A DNA stretch of 64,000 bases from Erinaceus europaeus. Taxonomy: Eukaryota; Chordata; Mammalia; Eulipotyphla; Erinaceidae. Within the stretch, counting starts at the first letter, position 1. Each line of letters begins with the position of its first letter. Made by a program: the position numbers and the translations under genes. A model generated the notes under the pieces. The model had not been told where the DNA came from, ran no database searches, and worked only from the letters and a program-made list of their open reading frames with translations. The stretch lies in NCBI RefSeq assembly GCF_950295315.1, contig NC_080168.1, positions 61,961,838-62,025,837 of the forward strand. The letters run 5' to 3'. Shown here in pieces: positions 55,665 to 64,000 of the stretch.

Positions 55665-56578
55665 TATCTTTTTTAAAATTATTATTAAATAATGATGGAC
55701 AAGACCATAAGATAAGAGAGGTATAATTCCACACAATTCCTACCATCAAAATGCTGCATCCCATACCCTTCATTGGAAGCTTTCCTATTCTTTATCCCTC
55801 TGGGAACATGGACCCTGGATCACTATGGGATGCAGAAGGTGGAAGGTCTGGCTTCTGCAAATGCTTCCCTGCTGGACATGGGTGTTGACAGGTCAGTCCA
55901 TACCCCCAGCCTGTTTTTATCTTTCCCTATTGGGATAGGACTCTGGAGAGGTGAAGTTCCAGGACAAACTGGTGAGGTGGTCTGCCCTGGGAAGTCAGAA
56001 TGATGTCAGAGTAGAGTCTGCAACTTTGTGGCTGAAAGGCAGTAAGATATAAAGCATGACAAATTGTTTAATTCACAGGAACCCAAAGGTAGGAATAGAG
56101 CAGATGAAATTAGGGGTCCTTGCTTGGGAATAATCTGAGAAATCTATTTTAGGTATGTTCCATGGGGCCCATAACTTCAGTAATTTTTGCCCGAGTCTGA
56201 TAGCTAACATTCAGGTGGACTAAGGATATTGTCTGGGAAAAATGTTGTCAGGCTTGAGAATAGATCTAGAAAGCTGCAGGACCAGGAGATAGTGCAGCTG
56301 GTTAAGCACACATGCTGTAAAGTGCAAGGACTGTCATAAGGATCCCCTGGCTCCCCACCTGCAGGGGCATGGCTTCACCAGTGGTGAAGCAGGTCTGAAG
56401 GTGTCTATCTTTCTCTCCCACTCTCTGTCTTCTCCTCTTCTCTCAATTTCTCTCTGTCTTATCCAACAAAAACTACAACAATAATAATTACAACAACAAT
56501 AAGTAACAAAAGAGAAAAAAATAGCCTCCAGGAGCAGTGGATTTGTAGTGCAGGCACAGAGCCCCCAGCAGTAACCCT

Positions 56579-56621
<43 letters not shown>

Positions 56622-57335
56622 CAAAAAAAAAAACCAACCTAGAAAGCTGGATAAGCACAGAGAATAGCTCCAAACATGAGGAAAGTATATAAATATCGTT
56701 AACTGTAAACCCCATCAAACTGACTCAGGGACCATATGTATTCGTATTTGGCACAAGAGCCTGTGTAACCTCTGAGTCCCTGTTAGTCTTAGCTCGCAGT
56801 CCATGGTCACAGCTGGGAACATTCTAGGCTGCACTCATTTCAGGACCAGTCTTCCTTGATTAGCAGAGTAAACTGAACAGGCTGACCAGCCTCCCTTCAG
56901 AGAGTGGGGCAGTCCCTACCATTGCTGCTCTACAGTGAGGGCAAGGTCCTTTAGAGACCCACAAGAGGGCTTATGATGTTGTTCCTGATGGAAGTGACCA
57001 TTGATGGTGGAGAGAGGGATCTATTAGAGGTCTAGGCCCATCTTATCTATGTGGGAATCTAAGGATTCCCTGGCTAGGCCCCCAGAAGATGAAGTGGCCT
57101 GGTATTGACCAAAAGGGCCATCATTAAAGTGTGCCAGTCTCTTATCCTTATCCTGCATTTGTAGTCCTTACTTTAGCTGATGAGGTTAGACCTAAAGGGA
57201 GGGGGTAGGAAAGGAGGGTTTCTAGGCATAAGTAGTAAATATTTTATTAGGTACTTTACGGTGTCTTCTTTAGGTCTTTCTACTTGCTTGTTGGACTGAT
57301 TGAGCCTAAGTCACTGCAGATTAATTTTAGTTTGA
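55665..57335 (-). mobile_element. L1 type 3 long 3'UTR-type repeat
   Basis: The most complete copy. Antisense tail near 55680, standard 3'UTR blocks, then a distal part (ggaacattctaggctgcact, ggtgaaag-free block to gcctttctacttgct-like end). Interrupted by a SINE-A at 56277-56638. No ORF2 homology is visible although ~1.3 kb of element-specific sequence is present. Confidence 0.85.
56277..56638 (+). mobile_element. SINE-A long with (AC)n
   Basis: ccaggagatagtgcagctgg head; the gttcgag box-B stretch is deleted (ggatcccctggctcccc); module gagcagtggatttgtagtgc. (AC)n at 56582-56618. TSD ctagaaagctg at 56266-56276 and 56639-56649. Confidence 0.92.
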
Positions 57336-57692
57336 GATATTTATTTTCCCTTAACTTATAGATACATGTTCTGTTAGCAATTTCTTTCTTGCTTAAGTGT
57401 TAAAGTGTCCTTGCCATCCATAAGAGATGTCACATTTTATGTATCTGTGAAAGTGACAGTACCTCTTCCATGGTCCATTTTCAGGTAAATTCTTGAGAAA
57501 AGTGTGTTCAGTTTCTTTTACTCTGAGAGCAAAACCTCATGTTTGCTTCTAAATGCGAATGACAGGTTTCCATGTCTCCTCTCTTCCCAGCATCATCAAG
57601 GAGAAAGGGAGGATGGAGTTAATCTGTTCACAGCTCATTCATCCTCAAAAATTAACAAACCTTCTGTCAATCCATGTTTCTTTCACTTGTAG
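57336..57692. other. Unassigned sequence
   Basis: No repeat or gene recognised; left flank of the LTR candidate. Confidence 0.42.
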
Positions 57693-58491
57693 TGTTGCAG
57701 GTTCAAGACTCAGCCAGTCCATGGAGTCAACAAGAAGGAGCTTTATTAGCATTAATGGACCACAGAAAGAGCTTGTGGCTCTTAAAGAACTCTGGGCCCT
57801 GGCAGTGGTGCAACTGGTTAAGTGCACACACTACAATGCATAAGGACCTGGGTTCAAGCCCCTGGTCCCCACCCACAAGGGGGAATCTTCACAAGTGGTG
57901 AAGCAGGCCTGCAGGTGTCTCTCTGTCTCTCTCTCCCTATCTTCCCTCCCCTCTCAATTTCTCTCTGCCTCTATCCAATAATGAATAAATTAAGTTTATT
58001 TTTTAAAAAAGAAAGAGAGAAAGAAATAAAGGAAGGAAGGAAGGAAGGAAGGAAGGAAGGAAGGAAGGAAGGAAGGAAGAAAGGAAGAAAGAAGGAAGGA
58101 AGGAAGGATGGATGGAACCTGGGCCCCAAACAAAGAAACAGTCCAGCTTCTATAGTGGGCTGCAGGGCTGATAGCAGAAAGCATCCTCACAGAGCAGAGG
58201 CTGCAAGGTTAAGGGGGTGGGACTTGGACCCATTGCTCAGGGCCTGGTAGCCTTAGTTACTGTTATCTTTTCCTGTATAGCTGTATCTGGGGGAAGTTTA
58301 GCCTCAGGACTTAGAAGCTTCATGACCTGTCAGGGTAAGATACACAACTGGGGAGGGGTAGTCGTGGGGGGGGGGCATGGGGACCTTACTCAAGGTCTCC
58401 TGTTATCTGGGGCTTCTCCCCTTCCTACAGTTGGCTTACTGAACTCTTTCTTTGCCTGGACATTCTCTTCTCCACTTCAGTAACAAGGGCA
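57693..58491 (-). mobile_element. Candidate LTR, antisense, split by SINE-B
   Basis: Reading the minus strand, a polyadenylation signal AATAAA (57742-57747) is followed ~45 nt later by a terminus ctgcaaca, as in an LTR R-U5 end. The opposite end may be at 58491 (antisense ...ggca, i.e. TG start). Flanks tgtag (57688-57692) and ggtag (58492-58496) match 4/5. Without the SINE it is ~470 bp. No retroviral genes are present. Boundaries are tentative. Confidence 0.4.
57800..58114 (+). mobile_element. SINE-B with (GGAA)n tail
   Basis: ggcagtggtgcaactggtta head, gggttcaagcccctgg box B, aataatgaataaatt tail then (GGAA)n at 58028-58110. TSD gaac(t)ctgggccc at 57787-57799 and 58115-58126. Confidence 0.9.
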
Positions 58492-58496
58492 GGTAG

Positions 58497-59736
58497 TTTA
58501 CATGTTGACAGCAGTATCTCTACAAAATGCTTCTTTTATTTCTTTCTTAGAACCATAGGCTGGACTCTGAACTCTGAATCCATAGCTCATTTCCTTGACA
58601 CACAAACAACAAACTCCTGGGTTGGTACAAGCTGTGGGCATGTTTGCGATGAAAGCACGGCAATGGCAAACGGAAATTTAATTCATTGAGTTTACTGTAA
58701 GCACACTGGTGACTTTTTTTTTTAATTGGTAGGTTTTTAAATGGATATTGGTGGGTTTTTAAATGCCTAATTATCTTCATAGAAATGGCACCCTATCATC
58801 CTAGAAGTGTTGTAGTCCTGCACTGTGCTGTGTATTATTTTGCATTATAATTATCATGTGAAGCAGAGAAGGTGACTTTAAGTAGCTCATTTAGAGAGGT
58901 TTTTTTTTTTTTCCTTTCTTTCCTTTTGTTTTTGCTTAAGTGTAAAATCTTTGGGAGGCTGTTTACATAGATGTTCATCATTGGGTCTTAGAAATTAGTT
59001 CAATTATAAGTACACAAAAGTTTGTTTATTATTATGAATTTAATTTTGAAATATAAACAGCCGTGGTAAAGTGCCTGTTGAAATTTTAATTTGCGCTTAT
59101 ATTTTTGTCTGTGGATTAACACATCATCCTGTATTTAAATTAATTACAGAGATCTACAACACGCTCAGGGATGAGGGGAACTGCCTCAAGGTATGCCATG
59201 TGGTCCCCTCTCTGCAATGGGCACATAAGAGATGCTGTAGGAAGGGCTCCTGGGCCAGCAAGCCACAAGCATAGAGGTGTGGATGATAGGACTCCACTTC
59301 CCATTGCATCCTGTTGCCATGGCTATGATAGCCTTAATACTGTAGGCTCACAGCAAGGTTGCAATTAGTATTTGGACTTCGAAGAGAAGCATAATGATCT
59401 CATATTGGAGAAACACTTGTCTAAGACTATTTTGGATCTGGGCGTCCTTTCAACTTGCTAATGAGCAGCGCTGCTGGTCAGGAGCAACATCACTCAGCCA
59501 TTTTGGACCTATACCCTTCTTGCCTCATTCCACATGAACATCCTTAGTGAGTGGTGTTTCTAGTGCACCTATCACATGTACCCTCTGACAGGTTTCAAAG
59601 TACTATTCCCTGCAAAATATTTAAAGTCATCAAAGACTTTTAGGATTTCCTGTGCACCAGGCAGTGTGACAAAGAAGCAGTTCCTTAATAATCAAATTGA
59701 AATGGGTACTAGATGCTCCAAGATGCAGTTCAGGCA

Positions 59737-59738
<2 letters not shown>
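58497..59738. other. Repeat-free sequence, possible conserved element
   Basis: High-complexity DNA apart from a T-run near 58905. Contains a candidate small exon (59150-59190) and homeobox-like taattca/taatgag words. No function assigned. Confidence 0.45.
59150..59190 (+). other. Possible 41-bp exon
   Basis: Preceded by a 3' splice-site-like aattaattacag and followed by a good 5' splice site, aag/gtatgcc. In one frame it reads IYNTLRDEGNCLK with no stop. 41 bp is not a multiple of three and I do not recognise the peptide. Chance or a conserved non-coding element are real alternatives. Confidence 0.25.

Positions 59739-59798
<60 letters not shown>
59739..59798. repeat. (TA)n microsatellite
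   Basis: Thirty TA units in a perfect self-complementary run at the poly-T side of a SINE-B fragment. Confidence 0.97.
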
Positions 59799-59801
<3 letters not shown>

Positions 59802-59890
59802 AGAGAAAGACAGAAATTGAGAGGGAAGGGGAGATGGGGAGATAGGGAGACAGGTGGGAGCTGTGCATTTACAGTTCCTACTGCAATACC
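59799..59890 (-). mobile_element. SINE-B body fragment, antisense
   Basis: gagaaagacagaaattgaga GA-rich body only; core and head eroded. Confidence 0.65.
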
Positions 59891-60067
59891 TTCTCCCAAA
59901 AAAAAAACGTACACACATGTGGAGGGTCTGTACAAGATTAAAAACACAAAGATGTGTTTTTGGTTGCTGATTAGTTGTTTCCAACTTTCTGGCTTCTAAT
60001 TCACACTGGGTGGTTGGCTATTCTGGATCTCCCCATCACCTCTTTCTAACCATCCAGGTCTTGTCTT

Positions 60068-60198
60068 CCTGGGCTAGAAGATAGCTCAGCATTAGAGCAC
60101 AGGACTTGCCTGCACATGGTCCCAGGCATCTGATATATTAGAGCTGAGCTGAGCTGAGCTGTGCTCGGGTTCTCTTTCAGAAAAAAAAAAAAAAAAAA
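60068..60198 (+). mobile_element. SINE-D
   Basis: agaagatagctcagcattag head, aggacttgcctgcacatggt core, (GAGCT)n stretch and an 18-A tail. Confidence 0.75.
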
Positions 60199-60199
60199 T

Positions 60200-60312
60200 C
60201 AGTGGGATCGGGGAGACAGCACAGTGGTCTACCCAGCAGACTTCCAGGCTCCTTAAGTGCCAGGTTCAATCCCTGGCACCACCGCAAGCCAGAGCTGAGC
60301 AGTCTCCATGAG
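60200..60312 (+). mobile_element. SINE-C
   Basis: cggggagacagcacagtggt head, ccaggttcaatccctggcac box B, gccagagctgagcag. Confidence 0.87.
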
Positions 60313-60553
60313 AGAACACAGGGGTGCACCCTCCCGGTCCCCGAGCTCCGACCCTTTATTCTTTACTCCCCCCTTCCTCCTCTGCGTTGTCTGGAGGCAT
60401 GTGGTTCATTTCTGGTGGCACAGATCACTAGCCCCGAGACACTGGTGTCGCCTAGCAGATCCGGGCAGTGCTGAGTAGGAGAAGATCTCACCACAGCGAA
60501 GAACCCCCTAAGAATCTCCAGCGGCTCAGGGTGCCAGCACCTGCATATTTACC
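60313..60553. other. GC-richer unassigned sequence
   Basis: About 240 bp richer in GC and CpG than surroundings (cctcccggtccccgagctcc, gtcgcctagcagatccggg). No promoter or exon can be shown. Confidence 0.4.
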
Positions 60554-60568
60554 TTCTGGGTCCTTTTA

Positions 60569-61165
60569 TTTATTTTTTTTATTATTTTTTTTTATTTTTA
60601 TTTTTTATTTAAGAAAGGATTAATTAACAAAACCATAGGGTAGGAGGGGTACAACTCCACACAATTCCCACCACCCAATCTCCATATCCCACCCCCTCCC
60701 CCGATAGCTTTCCCATTCTTTATCCCTCTGGGAGCATGGACCCAGGGTCATTGAGAGTTGCAGAAGGTAGAAGGTCTGGCTTCTGTAATTGCTTCCTCGC
60801 TGAACATGGGCGTTGACTGGTCGGTCCATACTCCCAGTCTGCCTCTCTCTTTCCCTAGTAGGATGGGTCTCTGGGGAAGCTGAGCTCCAGGACACATTGG
60901 TGGTGTCTTCAATCCAGGGAAGTCTGGCCGGCATCCTGATGACACCTGGAACCTGGTGACTAAAAAGAGAGTTAGCATACAAAGCCAAACAAATTGTTGA
61001 GCAATCATGGACCCAAAGCTTGGAAAAGTGGAGAGGAAGTATTAGGGAGGTACTCACTGCAAACTCTAGTATACTTCTGCTTTCTTACTTTGGTGCCATA
61101 CTCCAAACTCAGTCAATTTCTGCTTTGCGTTTCTACTTCTTTTTTTTTTTACATGCATAACATTC
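60569..61165 (-). mobile_element. L1 end with the two-3'-end joint, 15-bp TSD
   Basis: Antisense: T-rich tail, type 2 3'UTR to ctagtatacttctgctttc, then tttgcgtttctacttc (61131-61139 region), 11 T's (61140-61150) and acatgcataacattc, the type 1 end. Same joint as 54586-54700. TSD ttctgggtcctttta at 60554-60568 and 61166-61180. Confidence 0.94.
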
Positions 61166-61172
61166 TTCTGGG

Positions 61173-61310
61173 TCCTTTTAAATTTTTATTTATTACCAGA
61201 GCACTATTCAGCTCTGGCTTTCAGTGGTACGGGAGAATTGAACCTGGGACTTTGGAGACTCAGGCTTGTAAGTCTGTTTGCATAACCATTAAGCTATCTC
61301 CGCCACCCTA
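61173..61310 (-). mobile_element. SINE-C, antisense
   Basis: accagagcactattcagctc, gagaattgaacctgggac (box B), aaccattaagctatctccgc head. Confidence 0.9.
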
Positions 61311-61837
61311 AAAACTTTGATAACTACAAAGTGAGCCTCCTGAAAGACCATTTGATGTCAGTAGCTTATTAGAGGAACTTGTCATTCCTTAAAGAGATTT
61401 GCTTCTCCATAGTGTCCAGTCACTGGCTATTGTAGGTCACCTATGAAGTGTCCAATTTCCTATTGCTCACCTAGAAGCCATGGATGAGGACTTGGGTAGA
61501 CACTGCAGGTGGGAGATAAGAAACTGTTTGTCAGGATGATATATGAAGAGGAGTGTAGAGGATGCAATTTGTCTACTCCCTGGCTTTTAGACTATGGACT
61601 ATAGATACATAGGGCTAAGACTCTGGGGTTCCAGTTGTGGAGTGTGGAGAGGAGGTTAGGAACCAAAAAGTTCAGAGCTGAAGTTAGAGAGAAGGACACT
61701 AGACCAAAAGGCAGATGCTCTTCAAGTAGAAGAGACAGAATTGTTGAGGAGACCCATTTTGTTACACAGGAAAGGTTTTTAAAGACTAGATGACATTAGA
61801 TAGGAGCTTGGAAATTGCAAAGACAGAAAAGGCATGC
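61311..61837. other. Unassigned sequence
   Basis: No repeat or gene recognised. Confidence 0.42.
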
Positions 61838-61950
61838 AGGGTGGGGGAGATAGCATAAGGGTTATGCAAACAGACTTTCATGTCAGAAACTCCAAAGCCC
61901 CAGGTTCAATCATCTAGACTGGCATAAGCCAGAGCTAAGCAGTATTCTGG
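61838..61950 (+). mobile_element. SINE-C
   Basis: gggggagatagcataagggt head, ccccaggttcaatcatct box B, gccagagctaagcagtattc. Confidence 0.9.
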
Positions 61951-62035
61951 TGGGAAAAAGGGAAGGGAAAGGGAGGGGAGGGGAGGGAGGGGAGGGAAAG
62001 GGAAGGTGATAGGAAAGGGAAAAGGAAAGAAAGGC
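61951..62035. repeat. (GGGAA)n tract
   Basis: Purine repeat grown from the SINE-C tail. Confidence 0.9.
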
Positions 62036-62687
62036 AAAAGTAGTGACCTTGTTTTGCATGCTAGAAACAAAGATCTAAGACTTTCAGTTTTGTAGTAAGT
62101 AAAATGTTTAAATCTGATCTTCTAATCTATTTGACTATTTTCATAGAATCATACTATTGGAACTAGAGGGTCATGCATAGAGTTTCACTTGCAAATAAAC
62201 TGTAGGAACAGTGTCCATGGGTTTTCATAACTTTTGTGTTCAGATCTGATCATGAGTTTCAGAAAGAGGTGAGAAGCTGTCTTTCAGGAGAAGAGTCCGA
62301 AGATAGAAGGAAAGGGACAGATCAGCTTAAAAGGGAAAATTTCAAGGAGGCATTATGTAACACCAAACTGAAAGAGTGGGAAGAGATGAAAGTGAAGAGA
62401 TGAAAGCAAGAGCCTGGAAGGAAAGTGTAGGGAACTAAGAGCAACCAAGTAGATCCAACTGAAAGGAAAAGGAGGAGCTATAGCCAGAGTGATTGTATTT
62501 ATATGAAATTCTTATCACATACCTACTTCCCAGATCTTTAAATGGCTTTCCATTGTCCTTAGGCTATATCCACACTTTTGGAAATGCCCTCTAAGTCTTT
62601 CATGATCATGTTTCCACAAAACATTCCAGCTTTACTTCTTCCCACCTTCCTGCTTTTGTTCAATATGCTGACTTATTTGCATGTAAT
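62036..62687. other. Unassigned sequence
   Basis: Partly resembles an old repeat (gaagagatgaaagcaagagcc style) but no family can be assigned; no gene. Confidence 0.4.
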
Positions 62688-62697
62688 CCCAAAACAT

Positions 62698-62846
62698 CAT
62701 ATTTATTTATTTATTTATTTGTATTATTATTTTTAAACAGCACTACTCAACTCTGGCTTATGGTGGTGCAAGGGATTGAACCTGGGACTTTGGAGCCTCA
62801 GGCATGAAAGTTCCTTTGCATAACCATTATGGTATCTACTCCTGCC
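62698..62846 (-). mobile_element. SINE-C, 10-bp TSD
   Basis: (TTTA)n side, ctctggcttatggtggtgc, ggattgaacctgggac (box B), aaccattatggtatctac head. TSD cccaaaacat at 62688-62697 and 62847-62856. Confidence 0.93.
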
Positions 62847-62934
62847 CCCAAAACATTTCCATGAATATATTAAACAATGTTTCATGAGGTCTCAGAGTTG
62901 ATAAATAAGTCAATTCAAAGCTTATGCTTGTCAG

Positions 62935-63127
62935 CTGTTTTTTTTTGTTTGTTTTTTGGATAGAGACTGAGAGAAATTGAGAGGGGGGAGATAGAGAAGG
63001 AGAGAGACAGAGAGATACCTGTAGCCCTACTTCACCACTTATGAAGCTTTCCCCCGTAGATGGGGATGGGGGCTTGAACCTGGATCCTAGTGCATTGCAC
63101 TTAACCAGGTATGTCACCACCTGGACC
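62935..63127 (-). mobile_element. SINE-B, antisense
   Basis: Poly-T, gatagagactgagagaaatt, agctttcccccgtagatggg, cttgaacctggatccta (box B), cttaaccaggtatgtcacc head. Confidence 0.92.
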
Positions 63128-64000
63128 TTGGAATAATGTAAGAGCTAGAACTTACCTGTATGTCTTGGTAGGAAGGGGCTTTAGGGGGGGAAGTTTCTGA
63201 TTTGAATCGGACTTATGGAAGGGTATGGATAATGATGTATAGCTATTCTGGCTGTGGTCAAATCTTTTTCTTTGTATTCATCTTCTGCTACATTCAGATG
63301 TTGGAATATAAACTTAAACCCCTTAGAATAATTTCTCTGAGGCCATTAGACAGTAGAAGATACTGGCCCTAAGATAATGATATCAGTTGCATTTTACGAC
63401 AGAACAGAGATATTCTTTGACTGTGTGATGAGAAAAAAAGTATGCAGAAAGTTTGCTTTTCACAGTAGCTCACTTGACGTCAACTAAGCTTGAGGCTAGA
63501 AAACACTATAAGGTATTCTTGAAAAGATCTGTCCTTTGAAGGAGCAAACATTGGCTCCAGTGGACTTGGTTTTGTCTTGTGACTGAGCACTGTAGGGAAA
63601 TAGAACTTCTGAAGGATCTCTGAGTCTTCACTGAGAACCATGACCAGGAAGGAGAGCATCAAGAAACCACTATTCTCTGGGTCTGCTTCAAGCTACCCCT
63701 GAAGCCCAACAGTGGGCAGCACTCCAGGTAACCCAATCTGGAAGCGGTACCTTGATGTAAAGGAGACCACCTCACCAAATGATATTCAGTTTATGTGTGT
63801 CAACTCTCCGTGTCTCCTAGAGAGACAAAGTATAAATCCTAACTGTTTACTTAGCATCCAGGAAAAAGGCCAGAGATTGTAAGGTGTCATTATTCTCTCA
63901 TTGATCAAGTGGATAGGAGCCTGAAGGGATTACAAGTCAAACAAAAGTTTAAGATAGCAGAAGGCTTATATTTCTCAGCCCTCATACTGTCATTTGGTGG
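63128..64000. other. Repeat-free sequence
   Basis: No recognised repeat. A 60-codon antisense frame (63480-63662) has no supporting signal. Confidence 0.45.

Noticed and set aside
60313..60553. CpG-island promoter
   Set aside because: Too short and only mildly GC-rich; no exon or TATA-like context.

Overview
This 64 kb window is non-coding genomic DNA from a mammal, almost certainly a hedgehog (Erinaceidae). The organism call rests on three things: dozens of copies of a tRNA-headed SINE that I recognise from memory as the hedgehog ERI type, LINE-1 (L1) fragments with placental-type ORF2 protein, and a few older MIR copies. There are no bacterial, plasmid or phage genes, no CRISPR array and no intact protein-coding gene. 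Almost every open reading frame is L1 ORF2 debris, its antisense, or a translated microsatellite.

Repeat names used below are local. SINE-A has a head like gtagtgcagcgggttaag, a box-B-like gttcgagccc and an (AAC/AATA)-rich tail. SINE-B has a ctggttgagc head and a short pyrimidine body. 'Long' copies of A or B carry an extra 3' module around gagcagtggattcatagtgc. SINE-C contains agatagcataatggttatgc. SINE-D has a gtagctcagt head. SINE-E is a further tRNA-like type. For L1: type 1 ends near atgttatgcatgtacaaac followed by ccaataaag. Type 2 has a ~1.3 kb 3'UTR ending ttaatcctttcttaaat. Type 2b ends like cataggataagaggggtac in antisense. Type 3 is older and ends aatcactaataaaaa. Type 4 is another old type.

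Layout: 0-12 kb is a dense SINE/L1 mosaic with nested L1 3'UTRs at 6.3-7.4 kb. 12.5-17 kb holds two type 2 L1s, one intact in orientation and one with an inverted 5' part. 19.7-20.4 kb has a SINE-A split by a remarkable L1 fragment joining an L1 5' end directly to the 3'UTR. 23.8-25.9 and 27.1-30.4 kb are nested L1s, the second with reverse transcriptase remnants. 30.6-34.5 kb is an old repeat interrupted by L1 and SINEs. 37-40 kb is mostly unique. 40.2-42 kb contains nested L1s with a truncated 5S rRNA retropseudogene. 42.5-43.3 kb has a candidate solo LTR inside a SINE. 48.0-49.7 kb is unique. 52.7-55.2 kb is an L1 with two successive 3' ends; the same junction recurs at 60.6-61.2 kb. 57.7-58.5 kb is a second, weaker LTR candidate. 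58.5-59.7 kb is repeat-poor and contains a possible small exon or conserved element.

The sequence behaves as an archive of L1-driven retrotransposition. Target-site duplications (TSDs) can be read directly for over 20 insertions. The best leads are the 5'UTR-3'UTR fused L1, the L1 lineage with a second 3'UTR, and the tailless 5S retropseudogene. All coordinates were read by eye; family names are inferences.
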